NCBI GenBank assembly: GCA_021822485.1
Contig: JAKAQP010000016.1
Span: 1-32,295, forward strand
Reading direction: 5' to 3'
DNA length: 32,295 nucleotides
From: a bacterium
GTDB lineage: Bacteria; SZUA-79; Acidulodesulfobacterales; Acidulodesulfobacteraceae
Below, one piece after another: positions 8,198 to 18,290 of the stretch. The notes beneath the pieces are model-generated. The model saw only the letters and a list, made by a program, of their open reading frames with translations. It was not told where the DNA came from and did no database searches. Made by a program: the position numbers and the translations under genes. Position 1 is the stretch's first letter. Each line of letters begins with the position of its first letter.

Positions 8198-9238
8198 ATG
8201 GAAGAAAAGTTAATAAAAGAAATACTGCATAGAGCGGCTTCAGGCTATTCTTTAGACAGGGATGAATCTTATGAAATATTTAACGCAATATTAAAAGGTT
8301 TGCTTACGCAAGCGCAGATAGCATCTTTGTTGACTTCGTTAAAAATAAAAGGCGAAACTGTTGAAGAAATTGTTGGAGCGGCTATCGCTATGAGAGAAAA
8401 CGCCCTGTCGTCATCTGCAGGCATCGGCGAAGAATATAAAAAAAACTTGGTGGATACGTGCGGAACCGGAGGAGATTCCAAGAATACGTTTAACATATCG
8501 ACGTGTTCTGCTTTTATTGCGGCAGGCGCAGGCGTAAAGATTGCAAAGCACGGCAATTATGCGGTGTCTTCTAAGTCCGGCAGTGCGGACGTTCTTAAAG
8601 AACTTGGCGTTAATATATCTTTGGACGCAGAACGGGTAATTGAATCTATAGAGTATGCAAATATAGGCTTCTTATTCGCTCCTAAATTTCATTCCGCAAT
8701 GAAATATGCGGCGCCGGTCAGAAAAGAATTGGGATTTAAAACGATTTTTAATATACTTGGACCTCTTACGAATCCTTTTGGCGCAAAAAGACAGATAATG
8801 GGAGTGTATTCGGGAAACCTGTCCAAAAAAGTTATAGAAGCGTTGAAACTGTTAAACATTGATCAGGCATTCGTAGTTCACGGCAGAGACGGAATTGATG
8901 AAATAAGCCTGTCCTCCATAACGGATATTTACAAATTAAACGATAAAGGGGGAATGGAATATTTTGAGTTTAACCCTGAAGAGTACGGTTTTGAATTATT
9001 TGGCGAAGAGCAGTTTAAATCTTTATCTGTTGCCGAAAATTCAAAAATCTTATATGATATAATAACAGGCAAAAAAGGTCCTAAAACCGACATCGCGATT
9101 TTAAACGCAGGGTTTGCAATTCTGGTTGCCGGTAAAGCGGATAATTTAAACGGCGCTTTTAAAGAAGCGAGAAATTCTATTGAATCCGGCAGAGCGTTAA
9201 AGGCTTTACAAAATCTTATTGAAATAACTAATTCATAA
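8198..9238 (+). CDS. trpD: Anthranilate phosphoribosyltransferase
   Basis: Transfers phosphoribose from PRPP to anthranilate. The PRPP-binding glycine loop DTCGTGGDSKNTFNIST is at about residues 87-103, followed by KHGNYAVSSKSGSADVLKELG and the anthranilate-site segment FAPKFHSAMKYAAPVRKELG, then NILGPLTNP. The usual KHGNR has a Tyr in place of Arg, a variant I recall from other TrpD proteins. Length is 346 residues, normal. No Shine-Dalgarno sequence precedes the ATG; the gene probably relies on translation from trpG. Confidence 0.96.
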   Translation: MEEKLIKEILHRAASGYSLDRDESYEIFNAILKGLLTQAQIASLLTSLKIKGETVEEIVGAAIAMRENALSSSAGIGEEYKKNLVDTCGTGGDSKNTFNISTCSAFIAAGAGVKIAKHGNYAVSSKSGSADVLKELGVNISLDAERVIESIEYANIGFLFAPKFHSAMKYAAPVRKELGFKTIFNILGPLTNPFGAKRQIMGVYSGNLSKKVIEALKLLNIDQAFVVHGRDGIDEISLSSITDIYKLNDKGGMEYFEFNPEEYGFELFGEEQFKSLSVAENSKILYDIITGKKGPKTDIAILNAGFAILVAGKADNLNGAFKEARNSIESGRALKALQNLIEITNS

Positions 9239-9283
9239 ATAATAGTGCATAAAATAATAGAATATAAAAATAAAAATATAACG

Positions 9284-10114
9284 ATGATATTAGACGATAT
9301 ATTAAAAGAAAAAAAGAAAGAGGTAGAAAAATTTAAGTCATCCATAGACGAATCTGCTTATAAAAGCAAGGCGTTAAATTTTTTTAACGGCAGTAGAAGT
9401 TTAAAAGGCGCCTTAAAACCAAGGTCTAATGGAGAAGCCGTTTCATACAGGATTTGCAGTATCATAGCGGAGGTTAAAAAAGCATCGCCTTCAAAGGGGC
9501 TTCTTTCGGCAGATTATAAACCAGAAGAGATTGCGTCACTTTATGAGAAAGGAGGGGCAAGCGCAATATCGGTTCTTACCGATAAAAAATTTTTTATGGG
9601 CAGTCCGTCCGATATTGCAAAAGTTAGAGATAAGGTAAGCCTTCCTGTTTTGAGAAAAGATTTTATTATAGACGAAATTCAGGTTTTTGAATCTAAATTA
9701 ATCGGAGCGGACGCGATTTTATTGATTATTAAAGCACTAAAAGAAACGGATTATAAAAAGTTGCTTACTCTTGCCGGCGAACTTTCTTTAGATGTCCTTA
9801 CCGAAATATCGGACGAAGACGAATTAGAAATCGCATATAAATATAATGCCGAAATTATAGGAATAAACAGCAGAGATTTAAGAACGTTTAAAACCGATTT
9901 ATTTAAAACGGCTAATTTAGCCGAGAGAATACCGGTCGGAAAACTTATCATAGCCGAAAGCGGAATTAATGGCAGGAACGATATCGAGATGCTTATGAAA
10001 AGAGGAGTAAATTCTTTTCTTATCGGGGAAGCTTTAGTTACTTCCACAAACGCCGCCGAAACATTAAAAAATTTTCTGTCGCCTTATTCCATGGATAACT
10101 ATTATATCCAGTAA
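9284..10114 (+). CDS. trpC: Indole-3-glycerol phosphate synthase
   Basis: Closes the indole ring from CdRP, with loss of CO2 and water. The TIM barrel shows IIAEVKKASPSKG (beta1), PVLRKDFIID with the catalytic Lys (beta3), LDVLTEIS with the catalytic Glu (beta5), IGINSRDLRTF (beta6) and LIIAESGI (beta7). I place the start at the ATG at 9284, because MILDDILKEKKKEVE matches the usual beginning of the family; an in-frame GTG at 9245 would add 13 unsupported residues. Length is then 276 residues. It is the monofunctional form, with trpF a separate gene 25 bp downstream. Confidence 0.95.
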   Translation: MILDDILKEKKKEVEKFKSSIDESAYKSKALNFFNGSRSLKGALKPRSNGEAVSYRICSIIAEVKKASPSKGLLSADYKPEEIASLYEKGGASAISVLTDKKFFMGSPSDIAKVRDKVSLPVLRKDFIIDEIQVFESKLIGADAILLIIKALKETDYKKLLTLAGELSLDVLTEISDEDELEIAYKYNAEIIGINSRDLRTFKTDLFKTANLAERIPVGKLIIAESGINGRNDIEMLMKRGVNSFLIGEALVTSTNAAETLKNFLSPYSMDNYYIQ

Positions 10115-10139
10115 ACAAACATTATGGATTACGGGAATT

Positions 10140-10829
10140 ATGTCTGATATTCCAAGCGTTAAAATATGCGGATTGACTAATGCGGCGGATGCCCGCAACG
10201 CATTAAGGCTGGGGGCGGATACTATAGGTTTTATTTTTTACGATAAATCGCCAAGGTACATAAAGCCTGAAAAGGCAAAACTTTTAATAGAAGATCTTAG
10301 GTTTAGCGAAAAAACCGTAAAAAAATTTTTATCGGTAAAAAGAAACGTTATAGTTACGGGAGTTTTTGTTAACGAAGACCCTTTAAAATTAAGAAAGATA
10401 ATTGAATACGCAGATATAGACATAGTTCAGCTTTCCGGAAACGAGCCGGTAGAATATATAGAAAAACTCGGCATAGATAAAAAATTTATAATAAAAGCCG
10501 TGCACGTTAAGACTAAAGGTGACGCCGACAAAATTTTTTTGTATAAAAATGCCGGCGTTAACGTTCTGATAGATGCTTTCGCAAACGGCGGTAAGTTTGG
10601 CGGAACCGGCATAAGGGTAAGTACGGATTTACTTAATGGTTTAAATATGAACGATATAATTTTAGCGGGCGGAATAGACGAAACAAACGTGGAAAGCATA
10701 GTCAAGTCGGTTAAGCCTTACGGATTGGATCTTTCTTCAAAAATCGAATCGTTTCCCGGCAAAAAGAATATCGATAAGATGATTTTATTTTTTAAAAACC
10801 TCAGGAGGGCGGCGGATGAAATTGCCTGA
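10140..10829 (+). CDS. trpF: Phosphoribosylanthranilate isomerase
   Basis: Amadori isomerisation of PRA to CdRP. The catalytic pair is present: C10 in VKICGLTN and D145 in VLIDAF. Phosphate-binding segments are GKFGGTG and ILAGGID. Other family signatures are [13 protein letters not shown] and VQLSGNEP. Length is 229 residues, slightly longer than many TrpF proteins because of the loop around residues 50-70. Its end overlaps trpB by 14 bp, so the two are translationally linked. Confidence 0.95.
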   Translation: MSDIPSVKICGLTNAADARNALRLGADTIGFIFYDKSPRYIKPEKAKLLIEDLRFSEKTVKKFLSVKRNVIVTGVFVNEDPLKLRKIIEYADIDIVQLSGNEPVEYIEKLGIDKKFIIKAVHVKTKGDADKIFLYKNAGVNVLIDAFANGGKFGGTGIRVSTDLLNGLNMNDIILAGGIDETNVESIVKSVKPYGLDLSSKIESFPGKKNIDKMILFFKNLRRAADEIA

Positions 10830-12027
10830 CGATAACGGCCACTTCGGCGAATACGGCGGAAGATACATTTCTGAAACTTTAATGCCTGCCGTAATAGAAC
10901 TTGAAAAGTTTTATAAAAAGATAAGAAACGATAAAGAATTTATAAAAGATTTTAAATATTACCTGAAAAATTACGTAGGAAGGCCGAGCCCTCTTTATTT
11001 TGCGGAGAGGCTTTCTAAGATTTACAATGCCGAGATATATCTTAAGCGCGAAGATCTAAACCATACCGGAGCGCATAAAATCAACAATACTATAGGGCAG
11101 GCTCTGCTTGCCTTGAGAATGGGTAAAAAGCGTATTATAGCCGAAACCGGAGCCGGGCAGCACGGCGTAGCTACCGCTACGGTTTGCGCATTATTCGATT
11201 TAGACTGCGAAGTTTTTATGGGAAAGAAAGACGTTGAAAGGCAGAAACAGAACGTTTTCAGAATGGAACTGCTCGGCGCAAAAGTAAATTCCGTAGAGGC
11301 AGGCTCGCAGACTTTAAAAGACGCTATGAACGAAGCTATCAGGGACTGGATAACCAATATTCAAACGACCTATTATATGATAGGAACCGTTGCGGGACCT
11401 CATCCTTATCCATTAATAGTGCGGGATTTTCAATCGGTCATCGGCAAAGAAGTATTGAAACAGTTAAAAAAACTTCCCGACATTTTAATAGCTTGTGTCG
11501 GCGGAGGAAGCAATGCCATAGGACTGTTCTATCCTTTTCTGAAATATGACGGGATTAAAATTTATGCGGTAGAAGCCGGAGGCTATGGAATAGAAACCGG
11601 AATGCACGCCGCTTCTATTACCGGAGGTAAGCCGGGAGTTCTTCACGGGAATAAAACGTATCTTCTCCAGGACGAGTTCGGCAGAATTAAAGATGCCCAT
11701 TCAATTGCCGCAGGATTGGATTATCCGGGCATAGGACCGGAACACAGCTATTTTGCCGACGAGAAAAGGATTATTTTCGACAGCGTTACCGACGAAGAGG
11801 CTGTTAAAGCTTTTCAAGAACTTTGCAAGCTTGAAGGCATTATTCCGGCATTAGAAAGTTCGCACGCGATAGCATATTTAGAAAAAATAAAACAAGAAAT
11901 AAAAGGTAAAACCGTAGTAATAAATCTTTCCGGCAGAGGCGACAAGGATATGCATACTATTTCGGAGTATCTTTCGGCGGCTCAACCGGGTAAAGTCAAA
12001 AGCGGCGCGGAGGCCGGACATAATTAA
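10816..12027 (+). CDS. trpB: Tryptophan synthase beta chain
   Basis: PLP enzyme that condenses indole with serine. The PLP lysine is K88 in HTGAHKINN, and the catalytic Glu is E110 in [10 protein letters not shown]. The phosphate-binding loop [10 protein letters not shown] and the C-terminal ESSHAIAYL and NLSGRGDKD are present. The N-terminal [18 protein letters not shown] marks the TrpB1 type that pairs with TrpA, and not the stand-alone TrpB2. Length is 403 residues. AGGAGG lies inside the end of trpF, 7 bases before the ATG. The trpA start follows one base after the stop. Confidence 0.97.
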   Translation: MKLPDDNGHFGEYGGRYISETLMPAVIELEKFYKKIRNDKEFIKDFKYYLKNYVGRPSPLYFAERLSKIYNAEIYLKREDLNHTGAHKINNTIGQALLALRMGKKRIIAETGAGQHGVATATVCALFDLDCEVFMGKKDVERQKQNVFRMELLGAKVNSVEAGSQTLKDAMNEAIRDWITNIQTTYYMIGTVAGPHPYPLIVRDFQSVIGKEVLKQLKKLPDILIACVGGGSNAIGLFYPFLKYDGIKIYAVEAGGYGIETGMHAASITGGKPGVLHGNKTYLLQDEFGRIKDAHSIAAGLDYPGIGPEHSYFADEKRIIFDSVTDEEAVKAFQELCKLEGIIPALESSHAIAYLEKIKQEIKGKTVVINLSGRGDKDMHTISEYLSAAQPGKVKSGAEAGHN

Positions 12028-12028
12028 A

Positions 12029-12850
12029 ATGCGGAACGAGAGAAATTTCAAACATAATAATAATAAAATAGACGCGGTATTTAATAAATTAAAAGAAGAA
12101 AAAAGAAAAGCTTTTATACCTTTTATATCGATAGGCGATCCCGATATAGAAACGTCTTTCGATATAGCTAAAACTTTAGCCGAAACCGGAGCGGATATAA
12201 TAGAACTCGGTTTTCCGTTTTCCGACCCTATGGCAGACGGCAAAGTAATACAACGCTCATACGAAAGAGCGTTGAAAAATAAAATTTCAATGGAAAATGC
12301 ATTCAATTTTATAAAACGTTTAAAGGCTTTTAAGGACGTTCCGGTAGTGTTGTTTACATACTATAATCCGGTTTTCGTAATGGGCGAAAAATTTGCGGAA
12401 GGAGCCGAAGAAGCCGGAGTAGAAAGCGTTCTCGTAGTGGACTTGCCGCCGGAAGAGAGCGGGGAATTTACTAAATATATAGAAGATAGGAATATATATC
12501 AGATTTTTCTGCTTGCACCTACTACCGATAAAGACAGAATGCGTCTTGTTTTGTCATATGCAAAAGGTTTTGCATATTACGTCAGCGTAACCGGCGTTAC
12601 GGGAGCGAGAAAAAATCTTCCGGAAACCGTCAAGTCAAACGTTACCGAGATTAAAAAAATAACGGATCTTCCGATAGGTGTAGGTTTCGGCATATCTTCG
12701 AAGGAGCAGGCAAAAGATATTGCAAAATATTCCGATGCGGTAATAATAGGTTCGCGCATAATTCAGTTTATAGAAGACAATATTAACGATAAAGAGCTTA
12801 TATTAAAGAAAATAGCGGAATTTTCGAAGGATATAAGGTCTGTTTTATAA
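12029..12850 (+). CDS. trpA: Tryptophan synthase alpha chain
   Basis: Cleaves indole-3-glycerol phosphate and channels indole to TrpB. The catalytic residues are E59 in IELGFPFSDP and D70 in MADG, ten positions later than in the Escherichia coli protein because of a polar, Asn-rich N-terminal extension (MRNERNFKHNNNK). Family segments VTGVTGAR and GVGFGIS are present. Length is 273 residues. It begins one base after trpB and ends three bases before accD. Confidence 0.96.
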   Translation: MRNERNFKHNNNKIDAVFNKLKEEKRKAFIPFISIGDPDIETSFDIAKTLAETGADIIELGFPFSDPMADGKVIQRSYERALKNKISMENAFNFIKRLKAFKDVPVVLFTYYNPVFVMGEKFAEGAEEAGVESVLVVDLPPEESGEFTKYIEDRNIYQIFLLAPTTDKDRMRLVLSYAKGFAYYVSVTGVTGARKNLPETVKSNVTEIKKITDLPIGVGFGISSKEQAKDIAKYSDAVIIGSRIIQFIEDNINDKELILKKIAEFSKDIRSVL

Positions 12851-12853
12851 TAT

Positions 12854-13696
12854 ATGCTTTTATTTAAATCAAAAAACGGTAAAAAAGAACAGAGTAAACC
12901 CGGCAAAGTATCGGAGGGTTTATGGATTAAATGTCCAAGCTGCAGCGAAATTATATATAAAAAAGAGTTGGAAAGAAATCTTGAGGTATGTCCTAAATGC
13001 AACTATCATTTTAGGATAGAAGCCGAAAAAAGAATAAAAATGATATTCGACGAGGGAAGTTTTCAGGAATTATTCGGCGATATCAAGCCTCAAGACCTTC
13101 TTAATTTTGTAGATACGAAAAAATATAAAGAAAGGCTTAAAGAAGATACCGAAAAAACCGGCCTTTCGGATGCGGTCGTTTCAGGCGTCGGTAAAATATT
13201 TGGAATAACCGCCGCCGCCTCGGTGTTTGATTTTAATTTTATGGGCGGTTCTATGGGAAGAGTAGCGGGCGAAAAAATTGCAATGACGTTTCGGTATGCC
13301 ATAGAAAACAAGCTTCCCGTCATAATCTTTACTTCTTCCGGCGGAGCAAGAATGCAGGAAGGTATTTATTCCCTTATGCAGATGTCTAAAACGGTGGCTT
13401 TAGTTTCCGAATTTAACAGGACGGGAATGCCTTATATTTCGGTTCTTACCGACCCTACGACAGGCGGTGTATCGGCAAGTTTTGCGACTATAGGAGACGT
13501 TATTATAGCCGAGCCTAAAGCTTTGATAGGATTTGCAGGTCCCAGGGTAATAGAAAAAACGATTCATCAGAGCCTTCCCGAAGGATTTCAAAGGTCTGAA
13601 TACCTTCTGGAGCACGGCATGATAGATATGATAATCGAGAGAAAAAACTTGCGCGAAGTCTTAAAAAAATTGTTGACTCTTCTCATAAATGAATAG
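12854..13696 (+). CDS. accD: Acetyl-CoA carboxylase carboxyltransferase subunit beta
   Basis: With AccA it transfers CO2 from carboxybiotin to acetyl-CoA to give malonyl-CoA for fatty-acid synthesis. The N-terminal zinc ribbon has C27, C30, C46 and C49. The crotonase-like carboxyltransferase fold follows with [45 protein letters not shown] and [12 protein letters not shown]. Length is 280 residues, normal. It begins 3 bp after trpA and its end overlaps folC by 8 bp. trpA-accD-folC neighbourhoods are known in several proteobacteria. Confidence 0.97.
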   Translation: MLLFKSKNGKKEQSKPGKVSEGLWIKCPSCSEIIYKKELERNLEVCPKCNYHFRIEAEKRIKMIFDEGSFQELFGDIKPQDLLNFVDTKKYKERLKEDTEKTGLSDAVVSGVGKIFGITAAASVFDFNFMGGSMGRVAGEKIAMTFRYAIENKLPVIIFTSSGGARMQEGIYSLMQMSKTVALVSEFNRTGMPYISVLTDPTTGGVSASFATIGDVIIAEPKALIGFAGPRVIEKTIHQSLPEGFQRSEYLLEHGMIDMIIERKNLREVLKKLLTLLINE

Positions 13697-14993
13697 CTTA
13701 GATAAGATTTACGGGTTAAACGGTTTTTTTATGGATTTCGGTTTGGAAAGAATAGCAGCCTTAATGAAATTTGCCGGCAACCCGCAAAATAAACTCAAAA
13801 TAATACATGTAGCGGGCACCAACGGAAAAGGTTCTACATGCAGGTTTTTATACTATATTTTAAAAGAGCACGGTTTAAAAACCGGTTTATATACCTCTCC
13901 CCATCTGGATAGTTTTAACGAAAGAATAGTAGTCGGCGAAGATACGATTAGCGATTCGGACGTTGCAAGGCTTAACGATTTTTTTAATAAAATAGCGAAT
14001 AAAGAAAATATTTTTAAAAAGATAGGCAAACCTACTTTTTTTGAACTTACGACGGCGATATGCTTTAAATATTTTTTTGAAAAAAAAGTAGAAGTTGCAG
14101 TTATCGAAACGGGTCTTGGAGGAAGATTAGACGCGACCAACATTGTTAAAAAGCCGCTTGTATCGGTTATTACGAACATATCGGCCGACCATAAAGATAT
14201 ACTCGGCAATTCCCTTAAAAAAATTGCGCTCGAAAAAGCCGGAATTATAAAAAAAAATTCAATAGCCGTCTGCGGGGAAAGAAATAAAAAAATCAGGCAA
14301 ATTATCTATGATTACGCTTTAGGGGCTAATTCTTTATTTTACTCGTACGATAAGGTAAAATTAATCAAAAAAGGATTTTTTTACGAGTATAAAGGATTAA
14401 ATATAGACATAAAAAATATAAAAAATCCTAATTTTGCTTTATATCAGAACGACAATCTTAAATTGGCTACATTGGCGGTTGAGATTATCTCTAAATATTA
14501 TTCCAAGACGCTTAAATTTAATTTAAACGAAGAACTATTAAGGAGAGCGGTTTTAAAATTTAAAAGCGAAGGACGTTTTGAAATAATAAAATATAAAAAC
14601 AACTATATTATTTTAGACGGAGCGCATAATCCCGACGGAATTAAAAATCTTATTTTTTCTTTAAAGAAAATTTTCCCAAATAATAATTTCGTAACTATTT
14701 TTGCCGTTATGAGAGACAAAGACTATAATACTATTTTAAAAAGGCTTTCGACTCTCGGCGGAAAAATTATATTTACCGGATTGTGCAAAAATGAAAGGGC
14801 GCTTGAAACTAAAGAATTAAAAAAAATTTCCGTAATTAATAAATATTTTAAAGATATCTTTATTTCCGGCGGCATAAAAGAATCTCTTGAAACCGCCTTA
14901 AAAATTAAAAGCTCCGACGATATTATATTGATATGCGGTTCTCTTTATTTGATAGGGGAATTTAAAAAATTGACGAAAGGCTCGATAAATTAA
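13689..14993 (+). CDS. folC: Folylpolyglutamate synthase / dihydrofolate synthase
   Basis: Mur-ligase family enzyme that adds glutamate to dihydropteroate and to folates. The ATP loop is [11 protein letters not shown] at residues 40-50; further signatures are [49 protein letters not shown] and the C-terminal [10 protein letters not shown]. Length is 434 residues, normal. The start lies inside accD (8 bp overlap) and the stop directly abuts the lptD ATG, so folC links the biosynthetic and envelope parts of the train. I cannot tell whether both activities are present. Confidence 0.95.
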   Translation: MNSLDKIYGLNGFFMDFGLERIAALMKFAGNPQNKLKIIHVAGTNGKGSTCRFLYYILKEHGLKTGLYTSPHLDSFNERIVVGEDTISDSDVARLNDFFNKIANKENIFKKIGKPTFFELTTAICFKYFFEKKVEVAVIETGLGGRLDATNIVKKPLVSVITNISADHKDILGNSLKKIALEKAGIIKKNSIAVCGERNKKIRQIIYDYALGANSLFYSYDKVKLIKKGFFYEYKGLNIDIKNIKNPNFALYQNDNLKLATLAVEIISKYYSKTLKFNLNEELLRRAVLKFKSEGRFEIIKYKNNYIILDGAHNPDGIKNLIFSLKKIFPNNNFVTIFAVMRDKDYNTILKRLSTLGGKIIFTGLCKNERALETKELKKISVINKYFKDIFISGGIKESLETALKIKSSDDIILICGSLYLIGEFKKLTKGSIN

Positions 14994-17240
14994 ATGAAAA
15001 AATTAGAATTAGGCTTATATTTTTTTATAACATTTTTTATAATTGTTTTTGTCGTAAGCGTTTATAATTCCAATGCCTTTAAAAGCAAAGCCATCCCTAT
15101 TTATATAAAGTCGAATAAGGTAATTTATAATAAACATAATCATACATATACTTTTACCGGAAACGTTATAATAACGAGAAAAAAATTTATTCTCAAGGCA
15201 GAAAAAGTAGTTTATTATTTTAAAACCGGTTATGCCGTCGCCGTCGGACGCGTCGTAGTAAATTCAAAAGGAACGGTTACCAAGACTAAAAAAATTAAGG
15301 TGTATTTAAAAAGCCGCATAGGAACTACTTATAATACGCATATACATTACATCGACAAAAATATTTACGTTTACGGCAAAAAAATTTATCATAAAGGTAA
15401 AGGTTTTTATCAGGTCGAAGACGGATATTTAACATCCTGTAAAATGCATCCGCCGTCATGGAAACTTTATTCGTCTTTTTCCGATATTTATGTGGGCAAT
15501 TATGCATATTCTTATAATTCGATATTTTATATTCATAACATTCCTATCCTCTATTTCCCTTTTATGGTTACTCCTATTAAAACCAAGAAATCTTCGGGAC
15601 TTTTAATACCTACCGCCGGATACAGCTCTCTTACGGGTTATCAGGTCGGAGAGGGTTATTATTTCGACCTCGGACGTTCACAGGATTTAACTTACGAACT
15701 TAACTATTACAGCTATTTAGGATACGGCAACTCTTTAAAATACAGATACAGCCTAAATCCATATTCGCACGGTTCTATTTACGGTTTTTATATGCACGAG
15801 AACGACAATTCTAAAAGTCTTTCTATGTCCCCAAACTTAACGCGCTATCTGCTGTTTTCGCATAATATAGATTTTTTCGGTAAACTCGCGGTTAAAACTA
15901 ATCTTAACATTCCTTCCGATAATGCGTTTTATTCCAATTTTTCTACAAGCGTTTATCAGATGACTAAAAACAGGCTGTCTTCTAATTTTTCCGCTACCTA
16001 CGATTTTCAAAGTTATTCGGCGAGGATGAATTTCCTGAGGCTCGATAACCTGTTTATTCCAAACTATACTACCGTTGACGAGTATCCCGCTTTTTCCTTG
16101 GACGGGCAGTCCAAACTCGGCGGATTTTTTAATAATCCTTTATATTTTAATCTTCATTCTTCCTTTGACGTCTTCAAGAGTCCGGCATACTTAAACGATG
16201 AGAGGCTAGATATTTACCCTTCGGTTTATATGCCTTTAAATATAATAAAAGGAGTTCATATAACGCCGAGGATAGGGGTGAGGGATACAGGCTATTTTAA
16301 TATAACGGATGGCTATAACGACGTTTCTTCGACTGACAAGAGCAGACAGATTTATTATGCTTCTATAGACGACAATACTACCCTGTTTAGTAATTACTTG
16401 ACTTCCGCCAAAAACAACGCAGGTTATTTAGCTTTTTTAACCCCTTATTTAAATTATAATCTTGTAAAGCCGGTTAATCAGTCGGGTCTTCCATTAATAG
16501 ACCAGACGGATTATATTCCAAAGGAAAGCGCATTTAAATACGGATTAAATTTTAATTTAGAAAGTTATAACGATAAAGGCATAAACAATCTGCTAAGATT
16601 AAGTTTATACCAGTATCATTCTATTTCAGGCAACTTTATTAATCCTGTTAATTATTTTAATTACGATAATGCGGATTCGGATATTATAATGAGAGTTAAA
16701 GTGCATCCGATTTCCAATCTGTATTTTTTCGGTAATGCAAGTTACGACGATTATAACTTTATATTTCACGATTATAATATAAACTCGCAAATTACCGATT
16801 TTAGAAAAGATTCTTTCGGCATAGGCTACACCGAAATAAACGATGTTCAGGGTTATATTTCGGCATTAAATATGTTTAATTCGACTAACGCAAATCTTTT
16901 TCCGCAGACGACGTCCGCTATAACCGACCTAAACACTTTGTCTTATGCTAGTTTATCGGCTAATTTAAATATAGCTGACGGTTTCAGCTTTAATACGACG
17001 GAAAATATAGATTTGACGGTTCATAAAGATATATCTAATTCAATAGGCATCTTATATCAAACCGGATGTATAGGTTTTATTGCAAATTATATGAATCTGC
17101 CTTATTTTCACCAGTGGGCTTTTTCTTTCGGTTTAATTTTAAGGGGAATAGGCACATACGGTTTCGGCAATATGATTTCGCCCGGAGCGGCTAATTCAGG
17201 TTTATCTATGAGCGGCCCGGGATTCAGCAACGGTTTTTAA
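14994..17240 (+). CDS. lptD: LPS-assembly outer-membrane protein LptD, two-cysteine form
   Basis: Outer-membrane barrel that inserts LPS into the outer leaflet, normally with LptE. A hydrophobic N-terminal signal (about residues 5-25) is followed by an LptA-like beta-jellyroll at about 32-145 (SNKVIYNKHNHTYTFTGNV, LKAEKVVYYF). The junction segment with SCKMHPPSWKLY, VFYI-type IFYIHNIPILYFPF and SGLLIPTAGYSS is diagnostic, and the rest is barrel rich in Tyr, Asn and Ser. Only two cysteines occur, C149 and C692, which correspond by position to C173 and C725 of the Escherichia coli protein, so one interdomain disulfide is expected rather than two. Length is 748 residues. It starts immediately after the folC stop. 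No lptE is recognisable nearby. Confidence 0.93.
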   Translation: MKKLELGLYFFITFFIIVFVVSVYNSNAFKSKAIPIYIKSNKVIYNKHNHTYTFTGNVIITRKKFILKAEKVVYYFKTGYAVAVGRVVVNSKGTVTKTKKIKVYLKSRIGTTYNTHIHYIDKNIYVYGKKIYHKGKGFYQVEDGYLTSCKMHPPSWKLYSSFSDIYVGNYAYSYNSIFYIHNIPILYFPFMVTPIKTKKSSGLLIPTAGYSSLTGYQVGEGYYFDLGRSQDLTYELNYYSYLGYGNSLKYRYSLNPYSHGSIYGFYMHENDNSKSLSMSPNLTRYLLFSHNIDFFGKLAVKTNLNIPSDNAFYSNFSTSVYQMTKNRLSSNFSATYDFQSYSARMNFLRLDNLFIPNYTTVDEYPAFSLDGQSKLGGFFNNPLYFNLHSSFDVFKSPAYLNDERLDIYPSVYMPLNIIKGVHITPRIGVRDTGYFNITDGYNDVSSTDKSRQIYYASIDDNTTLFSNYLTSAKNNAGYLAFLTPYLNYNLVKPVNQSGLPLIDQTDYIPKESAFKYGLNFNLESYNDKGINNLLRLSLYQYHSISGNFINPVNYFNYDNADSDIIMRVKVHPISNLYFFGNASYDDYNFIFHDYNINSQITDFRKDSFGIGYTEINDVQGYISALNMFNSTNANLFPQTTSAITDLNTLSYASLSANLNIADGFSFNTTENIDLTVHKDISNSIGILYQTGCIGFIANYMNLPYFHQWAFSFGLILRGIGTYGFGNMISPGAANSGLSMSGPGFSNGF

Positions 17241-17261
17241 AAATTTACGAAAGGAGATAAT

Positions 17262-18281
17262 ATGAATTTGATGAAGAAGACGTATCTTGTAACGGGCGGT
17301 TTCGGATTTATAGGAGCTAATTTTATACGTTATATTTTGGATAATCGAAAAGATGTCGATATTATAAACATAGACAGTATAACATATGCCGCAAATCCGG
17401 AAAATCTTGCGGGCTATACCGAAAATTACAGATTTTACAAGACGGATATCGCAGACAAGCAGGCGTTGTCTAAAATTTTTAACGAAAATAAAATAGATTT
17501 CGTAATAAATTTTGCGGCTGAATCTCACGTGGACAGGTCTATTCTGGAACCTTCTGTTTTTATCGGAACTAACGTTGCGGGAACGCTTAATTTGCTGGAA
17601 CTGTCTTTGAAGCATAAAGTAGAAAAATTTCTTCAGATTTCTACCGACGAAGTTTACGGATCGCTCGGAGAAACCGGAAAATTCAGCGAAGAAACACCTT
17701 TGTCGCCTAGAAGTCCTTATTCCGCTTCAAAAGCTTCCGCCGATATGTTGGTAACGTCGTTTTTCCATACTTTTGATATGCCGATTTTAATTACGAGGTG
17801 TTCAAACAATTATGGGCCGTATCAATTTCCCGAAAAATTAATACCTTTGACTATAATAAACGCTTTAAACGATAAGGAAATCCCTCTTTACGGCGACGGT
17901 AAAAATGTAAGAGACTGGATACACGTTTTAGACCACGTGAAAGGAATATGTTTAGTTTTAGAAAAAGGGGATTTCGGAGAAGTTTATAATATAGGAGGTA
18001 ATGCCGAAACGAAAAATATTGATATAATTATATATATACTCAATAAACTTAATAAGCCGCCTTCTTTAATAAAGTACGTCAAAGACAGGCCGGGGCATGA
18101 CAGAAGGTATGCTATGGATTATTCAAAAATAAATAAAAATATGGGTTTTTTGCCGGAATACGTTATAGAAAAAGGTCTCGATGATACAATAAACTGGTAT
18201 GTAAATAATGAAAGCTGGTGGCGCAAAATATTATCCGGTGATTATAAACAATATTATAAAACAATGTATGAAAACAGATGA
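17262..18281 (+). CDS. rfbB: dTDP-glucose 4,6-dehydratase
   Basis: Short-chain dehydrogenase family enzyme converting dTDP-glucose to dTDP-4-keto-6-deoxyglucose, a precursor of rhamnose and other deoxysugars of LPS. The NAD-binding GGFGFIG is at residues 12-18. Catalytic TDE is in ISTDEVYGS, and YxxxK is in SPYSASKAS. Further RmlB-type segments are CSNNYGPYQFPEKLIPL, GKNVRDWIHVLDH and DRPGHDRRYAMD. Length is 339 residues. AAGGAG precedes the ATG. It lies 21 bp after lptD and 9 bp before rfbD. Confidence 0.94.
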   Translation: MNLMKKTYLVTGGFGFIGANFIRYILDNRKDVDIINIDSITYAANPENLAGYTENYRFYKTDIADKQALSKIFNENKIDFVINFAAESHVDRSILEPSVFIGTNVAGTLNLLELSLKHKVEKFLQISTDEVYGSLGETGKFSEETPLSPRSPYSASKASADMLVTSFFHTFDMPILITRCSNNYGPYQFPEKLIPLTIINALNDKEIPLYGDGKNVRDWIHVLDHVKGICLVLEKGDFGEVYNIGGNAETKNIDIIIYILNKLNKPPSLIKYVKDRPGHDRRYAMDYSKINKNMGFLPEYVIEKGLDDTINWYVNNESWWRKILSGDYKQYYKTMYENR

Positions 18282-18290
18282 GGTTTAATT

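Noticed and set aside
9245-9283. GTG at 9245 as start of trpC
   Set aside because: It adds 13 residues with no family match and no ribosome binding site; MILDDILKEKK from 9284 is the typical beginning.
17202-17615. 137-codon minus-strand frame over the lptD end and rfbB
   Set aside because: Shadow of well-supported genes on the other strand; composition shows no domain.
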